Source: a virus
Length of the DNA stretch: 64,000 nucleotides
Virus record (IMG/VR): IMGVR_UViG_3300021420_000021
Coordinates: 30,267 to 94,266 of that record
Reading direction: 5' to 3' (one strand)
Positions 26,047-32,420 of the stretch are shown here, piece by piece. The notes below the pieces were generated by a model. It ran no database searches and had not been told where the DNA came from. It was given only the letters and a program-made list of their open reading frames with translations. Position 1 is the first letter of the stretch. The number at the start of each line of letters is the position of its first letter. Position numbers and translations under genes: made by a program.

Positions 26047-26368
26047 AGCTTTTCCTCACATTAAAGAAGCACTTTCGGAAAATGGGCGCGGAAGCTTCAG
26101 TCGATACGCATGTGCTTTTATTCTTATTAACGCGACTGCTTGGGTTTGGTATATGATTTTTAAGACTCATGTTTTGCCCGATTTTTCTTCGCTCGCGATG
26201 TATGTTCCGGCAACTTTGGCAACACTTTACGGGTCAAATCAAGTCAAGAACGTTGTGACCGCTTGGAAAGGCGGAAAACCGGAAGATGACGGAAGTAAAA
26301 TAGAAGATAAAGACGATAAAGATTCGAAGAAAATACTTGACAACGACGATAAACAGCAATATACTTAA
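26018..26368 (+). CDS. Holin-like membrane protein
   Basis: 116 residues from ATG 26018. Two hydrophobic segments (~26-46, YACAFILINATAWVWYMIF; ~55-72, SLAMYVPATLATLYG) are followed by a strongly charged tail with many Asp and Lys. This is the layout of class II-type phage holins, and the neighbours are a cell wall hydrolase and other membrane proteins. Holin function is inferred. Confidence 0.5.
   Translation: MFQKLFTSIKAFPHIKEALSENGRGSFSRYACAFILINATAWVWYMIFKTHVLPDFSSLAMYVPATLATLYGSNQVKNVVTAWKGGKPEDDGSKIEDKDDKDSKKILDNDDKQQYT
26337..26365 (+). promoter_or_regulatory. Near-consensus promoter, possibly giving a leaderless mRNA
   Basis: TTGACA (26337-26342), 17-bp spacer, TATACT (26360-26365). 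The expected start falls at about 26372, the A of the next ATG, which has no SD. Confidence 0.65.
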
Positions 26369-26371
26369 AAT

Positions 26372-26566
26372 ATGCAACCTTGGGAAACTAAACTCGAAGA
26401 CCCAAAAGAACTCATGTTAGAAGATATGAGGTTTATTGCAAAAAGCGTTAATATCGTGACGCGTAATTACTACCGATGTCATGGACGTTTTAGAGAGCGC
26501 GATTGGCAGTGGTTTTTCCCTACTTTTAAAGATTTTGTACGTGCGGCAAAAGAAACTGAAAGGTGA
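26372..26566 (+). CDS. Small hypothetical protein
   Basis: 64 residues, aromatic and basic in its second half (FRERDWQWFFPTFKDFVRAA). No SD precedes the ATG, but a strong promoter predicts a transcript starting at it. Its end overlaps the next gene's leader and probably supports coupling. Family not recognised. Confidence 0.5.
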   Translation: MQPWETKLEDPKELMLEDMRFIAKSVNIVTRNYYRCHGRFRERDWQWFFPTFKDFVRAAKETER

Positions 26567-26568
26567 TA

Positions 26569-27423
26569 ATGGACGAGCAGTCATCGACTTTCAATAAACT
26601 TGAGATTATACAAAGTAAATTACAAGACTACGAGCCGACTGTAACCGAGTCGATGATTATTGCGGGCGAAGCGCGATATTTGAGTTGGGATTTTACACAT
26701 GTAAATATTCCACAGCTAGATTTGCTGCAAATAACCGACGTACAGTTCGGGCACAAACAATGCAAAGTCAGCAAGTTACAAGAGTACGTTGATTGGGTTC
26801 TTGATCAACCGCAGCGATATGTAGTTCTTGGCGGCGATCTTGTTGACGCCGGACATGTTCAAAGTAAAGGCAGTCCGTTTGAACAGATTGGTGATCCGCA
26901 GGAAGAAGCGTGGAGCTTTTGTGATATTATCGCGCCGATCCGACATAGAGTTTTAGGTTATGTCGGCGGAAATCACGAACGAAGATCGATTCCGACTTTT
27001 GGCGATCTTGGAAAGACGATTGCAACGATTTTGAAAGTGCCGTATTCGCCCGGTAAGCAACATCTTGACATCACATTTGGTGATCACAAGCCGTTTAAGA
27101 TTTCGATGCATCATTCCGGATCCGGAGGCGGCGGGACGGTCGGAGCTTTAGCAAATAGTCTCGGTCGATTGATGTCGCAAGGCGATTCACAGCTTTATCT
27201 TTGCGGACATTTACATCGAGCGATGGTGCTTACAGATTTTCGCGAATATAGAAACGGCGCAGGAGAAATGAAATTACAGAAAGTTGTTGGTGCAAGAGGT
27301 TCGTCGTTCTTGGGACACTATGGCACGTACAGCGAAATTATCATGGGAACTTCGCCGCAAGCAGTAATGATGCCACTGGTGACAATTGAAAAGAACGGGC
27401 ACTGGAGTGTAAATACGAAATAG
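26569..27423 (+). CDS. Calcineurin-like metallophosphoesterase
   Basis: 284 residues from ATG 26569 with AGGTGA upstream. The metal-binding motifs are in order: TDVQFGH (D-x-x, altered first motif), GGDLVDAGH (GD), GGNHERR (GNHE), SMHHSG and CGHLHRA (GHxH). It should hydrolyse phosphodiesters or phosphomonoesters with two metal ions in the cytoplasm. In phages such enzymes serve as DNA exonuclease subunits, RNA-repair or nucleotide phosphatases; the substrate cannot be told. A second, unrelated copy lies at 55086-55745. Confidence 0.8.
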   Translation: MDEQSSTFNKLEIIQSKLQDYEPTVTESMIIAGEARYLSWDFTHVNIPQLDLLQITDVQFGHKQCKVSKLQEYVDWVLDQPQRYVVLGGDLVDAGHVQSKGSPFEQIGDPQEEAWSFCDIIAPIRHRVLGYVGGNHERRSIPTFGDLGKTIATILKVPYSPGKQHLDITFGDHKPFKISMHHSGSGGGGTVGALANSLGRLMSQGDSQLYLCGHLHRAMVLTDFREYRNGAGEMKLQKVVGARGSSFLGHYGTYSEIIMGTSPQAVMMPLVTIEKNGHWSVNTK

Positions 27424-27496
27424 GAAATCTATGAAAGATACAATGGGCAGTATTTCAAGTAATTTTAAATAAAATCACGTATTCTGAGGAGGATAT

Positions 27497-27745
27497 ATGA
27501 GCGACGAACACAATCACGAAGAACAACCGAGAGAGCATATTAAACTAGACGGATCAATGGGCGTTGGCGAAAATGCTTTATTGACGATTATCACAAAAGA
27601 CGATCTTCATGGCGAACTTGAAGAGACTTATCAATTCCCGTTTGCTTTGATCAATTTTTCGACACTCAATACTTGTCTCGCTTATAACTTTTTGCGCGGA
27701 TTTAAGATCGTCCGGCAAGAGAAAGTTAAAGAGGAAGTTCTGTGA
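27497..27745 (+). CDS. Small acidic phage protein
   Basis: 82 residues, SD GAGGAGG. His/Glu-rich start (EHNHEEQPREH), then a beta-rich part. Its stop overlaps the next ATG by 4 nt, so it is coupled to the cupin-like gene. Function not recognised. Confidence 0.55.
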   Translation: MSDEHNHEEQPREHIKLDGSMGVGENALLTIITKDDLHGELEETYQFPFALINFSTLNTCLAYNFLRGFKIVRQEKVKEEVL

Positions 27746-28131
27746 AATTCTTCTCTTTGTCTAAAGACGGCGGCGCTGAATCTCATGTCACAGGATTTTT
27801 CTTCGTAGAGATTAAGAAACTATTCTCTATTGTTCTATTGCATTTCGCCAATGGAACACGAGACGCATATCACAGTCATGCATTTAACGCTGTGACTTGG
27901 GTCATTAAAGGCGAGTTCCAAGAGCACATGCTTGATGGAAAAGTCAATATTTTTAAGCCAAGTTTTAGACCGAAAATTACACCGCGTTCGACGTTTCATA
28001 AAGTCAAAAGTGTCGGATCAACTTGGGCGATTTCATTTCGCGGTCCTTGGGTTAATACATGGCGTGAATATTTGCCGAGCAGTAAATCGTTTGTGACTTT
28101 GACTCACGGTCGTAAGGTCGTGGCGTCATGA
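27742..28131 (+). CDS. Cupin-like protein
   Basis: 129 residues. DAYHSHAFNAVTWVIKGEF matches the first cupin motif (H-x-H ... E ... G), and PRSTFHKV supplies the later His of motif 2, so one metal site is likely. Single-domain cupins bind small ligands or act as oxygenases or isomerases. It overlaps both neighbours by 4 nt and is coupled to the deoxyribosyltransferase-like gene, which hints at nucleotide or sugar chemistry. Confidence 0.6.
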   Translation: MKFFSLSKDGGAESHVTGFFFVEIKKLFSIVLLHFANGTRDAYHSHAFNAVTWVIKGEFQEHMLDGKVNIFKPSFRPKITPRSTFHKVKSVGSTWAISFRGPWVNTWREYLPSSKSFVTLTHGRKVVAS

Positions 28132-28571
28132 AAATATATTTAGCCGCAGCGTGGTCAAGACGCGAAGAGATTTCTCGTGTTGCGGACCGTCTTCGCACTG
28201 TTGGTATTGAGATAACGTCGAATTGGCTGACTGAAGAGACAGCATTACAAACGGTCGCGAAAGAAAAGTTTCTTCGGGATCGAGCGTATATTGATTTGGC
28301 CGATGTAGATCGGGCCGATGCGCTAGTTCGGTTTACTGATCCAGAAGCAATCACAATAAGTGCTGAAGCTATTCCACGGTGTTTGCTTTCTGGTGCTCGA
28401 ATGGTCGAAATGGGCTATGCTTTGGCGAAAGGTAAGACAGTTTACGTCGTTGGTGGCAAACAGAACGTATTCGATAGAATTGGTTCGATTATACATGTAC
28501 AAGATACCGATGCGCTAGTGAAATTGTTATCTCAGGAGGATCATGAACGAAGTTCAAGCGCCGAAGTCTAA
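28128..28571 (+). CDS. Nucleoside 2-deoxyribosyltransferase-like protein
   Basis: 147 residues. It starts MKIYLAAAWSRREEI, the usual first strand and loop of the NDT-like fold, and has DRAYIDLADVDRADALVRF and a GARMVEMGYALAKGKTVYVVG segment, where Glu of 'x-x-E-x-G' is the catalytic-type residue. Members cleave or exchange the N-glycosidic bond of deoxynucleosides or dNMPs. With the DUF5664 gene it would belong to nucleotide salvage during infection. Confidence 0.75.
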   Translation: MKIYLAAAWSRREEISRVADRLRTVGIEITSNWLTEETALQTVAKEKFLRDRAYIDLADVDRADALVRFTDPEAITISAEAIPRCLLSGARMVEMGYALAKGKTVYVVGGKQNVFDRIGSIIHVQDTDALVKLLSQEDHERSSSAEV

Positions 28572-29088
28572 AGCACTCGGGTCAAATCCTAAAGATTTAC
28601 TCGGGTCAAAGAAAGCAGATGCGACAAAAGTTCCTGCAATCGCAATTGCTTGGGAATCTTTGGCAATGATGGACGGCGCAGGGAAGTACGATCCTTATAA
28701 TTGGCGTGCGAATAAAGTAGTCGCGTCGATTTACATCGCCGCAGCAAAACGTCATCTTGATGCGTGGTTTGAAGGTGAAGAAGAAGCAGAAGATTCTGGT
28801 TGTCATCATCTCGGTCATGCGCGAGCGTGTCTCGGTATTCTTTTAGATGCCCAAGAAACGGGTAATCTTCTTGATGATCGACCAGTAACAGAAACTTCAA
28901 AAGGCGTTCTTAGTCGGGTTATGAATAAGATCGCGTCGAAAATCCCTGCGATGCAAGAGAGACACAGAAAGTTTCATGAAAATAAGAAACCGCAATGTGT
29001 TTCATTTGATGGCGGCTGTGACGGCGATTTAATTGGCTTAGAACACGAATTGCACTGCCCCGCATTGAGCGAATCTGAGCGAATCTGA
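28543..29088 (+). CDS. dATP/dGTP diphosphohydrolase-like (DUF5664) protein
   Basis: 181 residues, SD CAGGAGG; it overlaps the preceding gene by 29 nt. GSNPKDLLGSKKADATKVP, then W..L.M.DGAGKYDPYNWR and AAKRHLDAWFEGEEEAEDSG with HHLGHARACLGILLD form the DUF5664 family pattern; the acidic EEEAEDSG and HLGHA would coordinate metal like MazG-type all-alpha pyrophosphatases. A C-terminal extension (~110-181) has CVSFDGGCDGDL and HCPA, possibly zinc-binding. Related enzymes remove dATP in Z-genome phages, but no PurZ-like gene is in this window. Confidence 0.7.
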   Translation: MNEVQAPKSKALGSNPKDLLGSKKADATKVPAIAIAWESLAMMDGAGKYDPYNWRANKVVASIYIAAAKRHLDAWFEGEEEAEDSGCHHLGHARACLGILLDAQETGNLLDDRPVTETSKGVLSRVMNKIASKIPAMQERHRKFHENKKPQCVSFDGGCDGDLIGLEHELHCPALSESERI

Positions 29089-29131
29089 ACGAATCTGAAC
29101 GAACATATGTAGACGATATTCCGTTTTAACA

Positions 29132-29240
29132 TCGGGCAAGTAGCTTATGGCTACTCTTCCCGCAGACGCCCATCGGAAGGCCAACGCCTGACTTCGCGCT
29201 GTCTTAGCCCATTTACAGGATGGGACTACTTGGGCTTAAT
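29132..29240 (+). ncRNA. Structured intergenic RNA candidate
   Basis: A 167-bp gap (29089-29255) without a gene. Hairpin AGTAGC (29139-29144)/GCTACT (29150-29155), flanked by CGGG and CCCG; hairpin 29205-29212/29220-29228 with 7-nt loop and one bulge; and CTACTTG (29226-29232) complementary to CAAGTAG (29137-29143), giving an alternative long-range pairing. The 3' end lies just before the SD of 29256. Type unknown; mutually exclusive pairings suggest a switch or a leader. Confidence 0.4.
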
Positions 29241-29255
29241 TAACCGAAAGGATTT

Positions 29256-29396
29256 ATGAACAAGCAAGAGCCAAAGTCTGAATTGGCTAAAGATTATCCT
29301 TGTATATTTAATAACTACTTCAGTCAAGATAAAAAACCCTCGCCGCCACTCGGACACGAAATTCCCAAAGATAGACAGGACGAACTATGTTGCTAA
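29256..29396 (+). CDS. 46-residue hypothetical protein
   Basis: SD GAAAGGA ahead of the ATG. Product polar with a Pro-rich middle (KKPSPPLGHEIPKDRQDEL) and a Cys-Cys end. The next gene begins inside its last codons. Too short to assign. Confidence 0.55.
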   Translation: MNKQEPKSELAKDYPCIFNNYFSQDKKPSPPLGHEIPKDRQDELCC

Positions 29397-29764
29397 TCGC
29401 TACTTATACAACTTATGAAATGTTAAAGTATTGGTTACCCTTGATTTCTGCGGGCGGTATTGTCATTAAAGCGTACTTGACAGCGAAGAAAAACATTAGT
29501 GAGTATACGAATGCGTTGCTTCACAATCATATGGCAGGCATTGAAGCAGCGGCCAAGAGTACTGAAATTGAGACTAAAAAGACAAATGAGTTATTGAAAT
29601 CTTCGGGCGATCATTATCAAACTGTCGTAACTAAACTCGATACAGTATTCGAGAATATGAATCAGCATCAAGAAAAGCAAATGCAAGTTTGGACTGGAGT
29701 TGCAAATACTTTGGCAATTCTTGAGGATCGTTCGCGAGTTTCACGCCGCGCAAGGAAGAAATAA
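29387..29764 (+). CDS. Membrane-anchored coiled-coil protein
   Basis: 125 residues. One N-terminal hydrophobic segment (~10-30, YWLPLISAGGIVIKAYL) followed by a long helix rich in Lys, Glu and Gln and a basic end (RRARKK). The layout resembles small phage accessory membrane proteins of the lysis region. Coupled to its neighbours by overlaps. Confidence 0.55.
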   Translation: MLLIATYTTYEMLKYWLPLISAGGIVIKAYLTAKKNISEYTNALLHNHMAGIEAAAKSTEIETKKTNELLKSSGDHYQTVVTKLDTVFENMNQHQEKQMQVWTGVANTLAILEDRSRVSRRARKK

Positions 29765-30051
29765 TGCAGACATCAAAAGTCAGTATCGATGATAATCAAG
29801 ATAAAGTTGCAACAACGCTTCTCGGAATGCGAACTTCCGAACATGACACGATTCAGTCGCGAACTACAGGCCGAATGCACGAAATCGCGATTACGCCAGT
29901 TGGCGGCGGACTTGTGCCTAAGAATCCATTCGCGAGCGCTGCTCAAAGAAGTTATATGCACGCAAATCCAGAAGTTCTCGGTAAAAAAGGTTTAGCCGAA
30001 TGGGACGCGGCGAGCAAAGGTCAGAAAGTACCTTACAAAGTAAAGAAGTAG
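29764..30051 (+). CDS. Hypothetical phage protein with AQR..HANPE motif
   Basis: 95 residues. The C-terminal part NPFASAAQRSYMHANPEVLG then EWDAASKGQKVPYKV is a pattern seen in many small phage proteins of unknown function. It begins at the A of the previous TAA. No catalytic motif. Confidence 0.55.
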   Translation: MQTSKVSIDDNQDKVATTLLGMRTSEHDTIQSRTTGRMHEIAITPVGGGLVPKNPFASAAQRSYMHANPEVLGKKGLAEWDAASKGQKVPYKVKK

Positions 30052-30055
30052 TTTT

Positions 30056-30110
30056 GCACCGCTGAACAAGGGATTCCTTCGGGAAGCAGCGATGAGTGCG
30101 TGATGCCTTG
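30056..30110 (+). ncRNA. Compact structured RNA candidate with pseudoknot
   Basis: GCAC (30056-30059)/GTGC (30096-30099), GCTG (30061-30064)/CAGC (30087-30090), and TTCC-TTCG-GGAA (30074-30085, a UUCG tetraloop) nest into one long hairpin. CAAGG in its internal loop (30067-30071) is complementary to CCTTG (30106-30110), a possible pseudoknot. It fills the 84-bp gap before the next gene. Confidence 0.4.
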
Positions 30111-30135
30111 CTTGGGCGCATTCTAGGATAATTCG

Positions 30136-30564
30136 ATGTTTAAGTTTTTCCGGCGTACTTGTCTTTATATTCTTATAATTCCTGTTTTATTCACTTTTCT
30201 CGGCGCATTGAGTAATCAAATCGTATTACAAGCGAATCACGACACTTTTCCTGTAATGATCAGCAACGCAAAATTATTTGAACATAAACACGCATTGGCG
30301 AAAATTGCTGAATCGGATTCAGACGCCGATGCTGTTGAAAAAGCGACATTACGATTAGTCGAACTTGATCATGGATTTCTCGATGATACTCATATTGTTA
30401 TGACCGACAAGACGCATTTCAATTTTTTAGCCGACGTATTTGATTTCCGGCATGAAGGAATTGAAAGCATTGGCGATTTATTACTCAAACTTGGCGAATT
30501 TACTTGGACTTACGTGCCGTTTATTTTCGTCTTTGCTGTGATCGGTAAATTGAAGAATCTATAA
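30136..30564 (+). CDS. Two-segment membrane protein
   Basis: 142 residues. Hydrophobic segments at ~8-28 (LYILIIPVLFTFLGAL) and ~122-138 (YVPFIFVFAVIGKL), with a charged soluble part between. Possibly a lysis or inner-membrane accessory protein. Weak SD (AGGATAATTCG). Family not recognised. Confidence 0.5.
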   Translation: MFKFFRRTCLYILIIPVLFTFLGALSNQIVLQANHDTFPVMISNAKLFEHKHALAKIAESDSDADAVEKATLRLVELDHGFLDDTHIVMTDKTHFNFLADVFDFRHEGIESIGDLLLKLGEFTWTYVPFIFVFAVIGKLKNL

Positions 30565-30570
30565 GGCTGT

Positions 30571-30867
30571 ATGGCAAATATTTCTAATATTAAAAAAGTT
30601 CCGGTTTCAATTCAAGGTAATCCGAGCGGTTCTGTAGTGCCGATTACGATTTTATGGCAATCGCCATTTTTTGATACGAATTATGCCATTAGCATAACTC
30701 TCGAAAATACATCCGATTTATCTGAATTGACGTTAGGTACGGGATATCTATACTTTAAAAATATGATTAACGTTACTCCAGCGGGTTGTACTGTTCTGCT
30801 TGGCGCGTATTCACCGACTTCAGCGGTTCTTACCGGAGTGGTTCACGCAATCGCTTCACATCAATAA
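30571..30867 (+). CDS. Small beta-rich protein
   Basis: 98 residues, all-beta in appearance (SVVPITILWQ; TVLLGAYSPTSAVLTGVVHA). It sits between membrane proteins in the lysis/tail-fibre interval; a virion minor protein is the simplest guess. Confidence 0.45.
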   Translation: MANISNIKKVPVSIQGNPSGSVVPITILWQSPFFDTNYAISITLENTSDLSELTLGTGYLYFKNMINVTPAGCTVLLGAYSPTSAVLTGVVHAIASHQ

Positions 30868-30888
30868 TATTTAAATTTAGGAGGATTT

Positions 30889-31614
30889 ATGGCCGATATT
30901 ACAGTCCCGCAAGAAATACTTACACAATTACATTCAGACTTTACTTCGTTGGCAACTAAACACGCGACAACTTCTTTTGCCGCTCTCGGTGTTCTTGTTA
31001 TCGTTCTTATTCTTGCCGGACTTGGCGGCTGGATCGGTTTGCGTGAATACGACGCTCAATTAGCCAAAGCGCAAGTCACCGAACAGAAGTACGAAGCGGC
31101 TCAAAAGACGCTGACTGATCTGTTGGCGTCTGACGCCAAAGAACGGGCGCAATTACAAGCGCAGCAGCAAAGTTTAGTCAATCAAATCGCTAAAAGAGAT
31201 AAAACCCCGCCTGCGCCAGCCGTAACAGCAGCTTTACAGCCAAATGCGACTGCTGAAACCGCTGCAAACGCGCTAGGGCTTGTTTTTAGCCTTTCCCCCT
31301 ATCCGAGTGCCACTATAGACAATAAAATCGCTCTGAGTGTCCCTAATGCGCAAGAATTGATATCTGATGGGGTTGAACTTAATAAGCTTCGGCCCGATTT
31401 AACGGATACGAAGATGTTGTATGGGTTAGAACAACAAAAAAGTGCCAGTCTAAATAAAGACATTGTACAGTGTACTGATACGTTAAAAGATGCTCAAAAA
31501 TCTATCGCTGCGTATAAGAAGATTGCTACACGAAGTCGTTGGAAAAAGTTTCTCGATGGCGCAGAAAAAGTAGGACTTGTAATTGCCGGAGCAGCGATAG
31601 GCCATGTAGTTTAG
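30889..31614 (+). CDS. Spanin-like membrane coiled-coil protein
   Basis: 241 residues behind AATTTAGGAGGATTT. A hydrophobic segment at ~27-50 (FAALGVLVIVLILAGLGGWIG), a long Gln/Ala-rich coiled coil (~55-105), a Pro/Ala linker, a second helical part, and a C-terminal hydrophobic stretch (VGLVIAGAAIGHVV). Inner-membrane anchor plus periplasmic coiled coil is the layout of i-spanins. No lipoprotein partner was identified. Followed closely by the DUF2778 gene. Confidence 0.5.
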   Translation: MADITVPQEILTQLHSDFTSLATKHATTSFAALGVLVIVLILAGLGGWIGLREYDAQLAKAQVTEQKYEAAQKTLTDLLASDAKERAQLQAQQQSLVNQIAKRDKTPPAPAVTAALQPNATAETAANALGLVFSLSPYPSATIDNKIALSVPNAQELISDGVELNKLRPDLTDTKMLYGLEQQKSASLNKDIVQCTDTLKDAQKSIAAYKKIATRSRWKKFLDGAEKVGLVIAGAAIGHVV

Positions 31615-31621
31615 GAGATTT

Positions 31622-32014
31622 ATGTGGAAGTTTGAATCAAGTACGGGCCGATTATTCGATCCGAATCAGACGCACATCGCGTCCGGATACGCCGGGGGCG
31701 ATAAGGGGCTACACAAAGAAGGAATTAACAACCCTAAATTTCAGTCCGTACACAATATCGGGCCTTTGCCCGAGGGAATTTACACAATGGGAACTCCGGT
31801 CGAAGGGAGTCATCTCGGGCCGCTTGCAATACCCTTAATACCTGATGTAAGCAATGAAATGTTTGGACGCAGCGGTTTTTTCATACATGGCGATCACATT
31901 GGCGCTCCGGGAACAGCGTCTGACGGATGTATGATTTTCGCGCACGATATTCGGACTTTGTTGAGTCAATCGCAAGATAGACAAATTCAAGTTGTCGCGG
32001 TAATAGGATCGTAA
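31622..32014 (+). CDS. DUF2778 (Tlde1/L,D-transpeptidase-like) cell wall enzyme
   Basis: 130 residues, SD TTAGGAGATT. The pattern GPLPEGIYTMG, GRSGFFIHGDH and ASDGCMIFAHD gives the His and Cys of the HxD...SxGC active site found in DUF2778 and L,D-transpeptidase-type enzymes; such proteins cut or exchange peptidoglycan peptides. Complete at the usual single-domain length. It has no signal peptide, so it would act through a holin or be carried in the virion. A second lysis enzyme beside the SleB-like gene, or a cell-wall modifier. Confidence 0.7.
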   Translation: MWKFESSTGRLFDPNQTHIASGYAGGDKGLHKEGINNPKFQSVHNIGPLPEGIYTMGTPVEGSHLGPLAIPLIPDVSNEMFGRSGFFIHGDHIGAPGTASDGCMIFAHDIRTLLSQSQDRQIQVVAVIGS

Positions 32015-32331
32015 TGCTGGTAATCTTGATTGTAAATATTTTATGTCTTATCGGTTCTTTATGCGCAGCTTATCACGCTTATAAACAAGCAAATGACGCT
32101 CATACGTATTGTGACGGCGCACACGAATCTACTATGGCCGCAGGAGGATTTATGAATCGCGCCGAAGCAGCGTCTTTGATTGCTAAAATAAGTTCTAGTA
32201 AAGCAGAAGAACACGCTGCGAAAGCGCAAATCTTTTCGCCTACTCATGAAATGTGTTCTACATGTAAATCTCAAGTCGCCCGATTTGAGAAATCAGAAGA
32301 CGGTTCGGTTAAATGTTTTAACTGCAAGTAA
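32014..32331 (+). CDS. Membrane-anchored zinc-ribbon protein
   Basis: 105 residues. N-terminal hydrophobic segment (MLVILIVNILCLIGSLCAAY), an Ala-rich helix, and a C-terminal Cys4 ribbon (MCSTCKSQ... VKCFNCK). The last base of the previous stop starts it. Function unknown. Confidence 0.5.
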   Translation: MLVILIVNILCLIGSLCAAYHAYKQANDAHTYCDGAHESTMAAGGFMNRAEAASLIAKISSSKAEEHAAKAQIFSPTHEMCSTCKSQVARFEKSEDGSVKCFNCK

Positions 32332-32385
32332 TTCGCCCAATTAGTCCGATTCACAAATCAGTTATGTTAACGCTTGTTTGGAAAG

Positions 32386-32414
32386 TCCTAGAACGCGTTT
32401 AGGAAAACTAGGAG
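32386..32414 (+). promoter_or_regulatory. Hairpin covering the tail-fibre SD
   Basis: TCCTAG (32386-32391) is complementary to CTAGGA (32408-32413), which overlaps the SD AGGAG (32410-32414) of the gene at 32421. TTAGG inside the loop offers an alternative partner. Could delay fibre translation. Confidence 0.35.
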
Positions 32415-32420
32415 CTAAAT

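Noticed and set aside
28543-29088. Evidence for a Z (2-aminoadenine) genome
   Set aside because: DUF5664 alone is not enough; no PurZ- or DatZ-type partner gene is present in the window.
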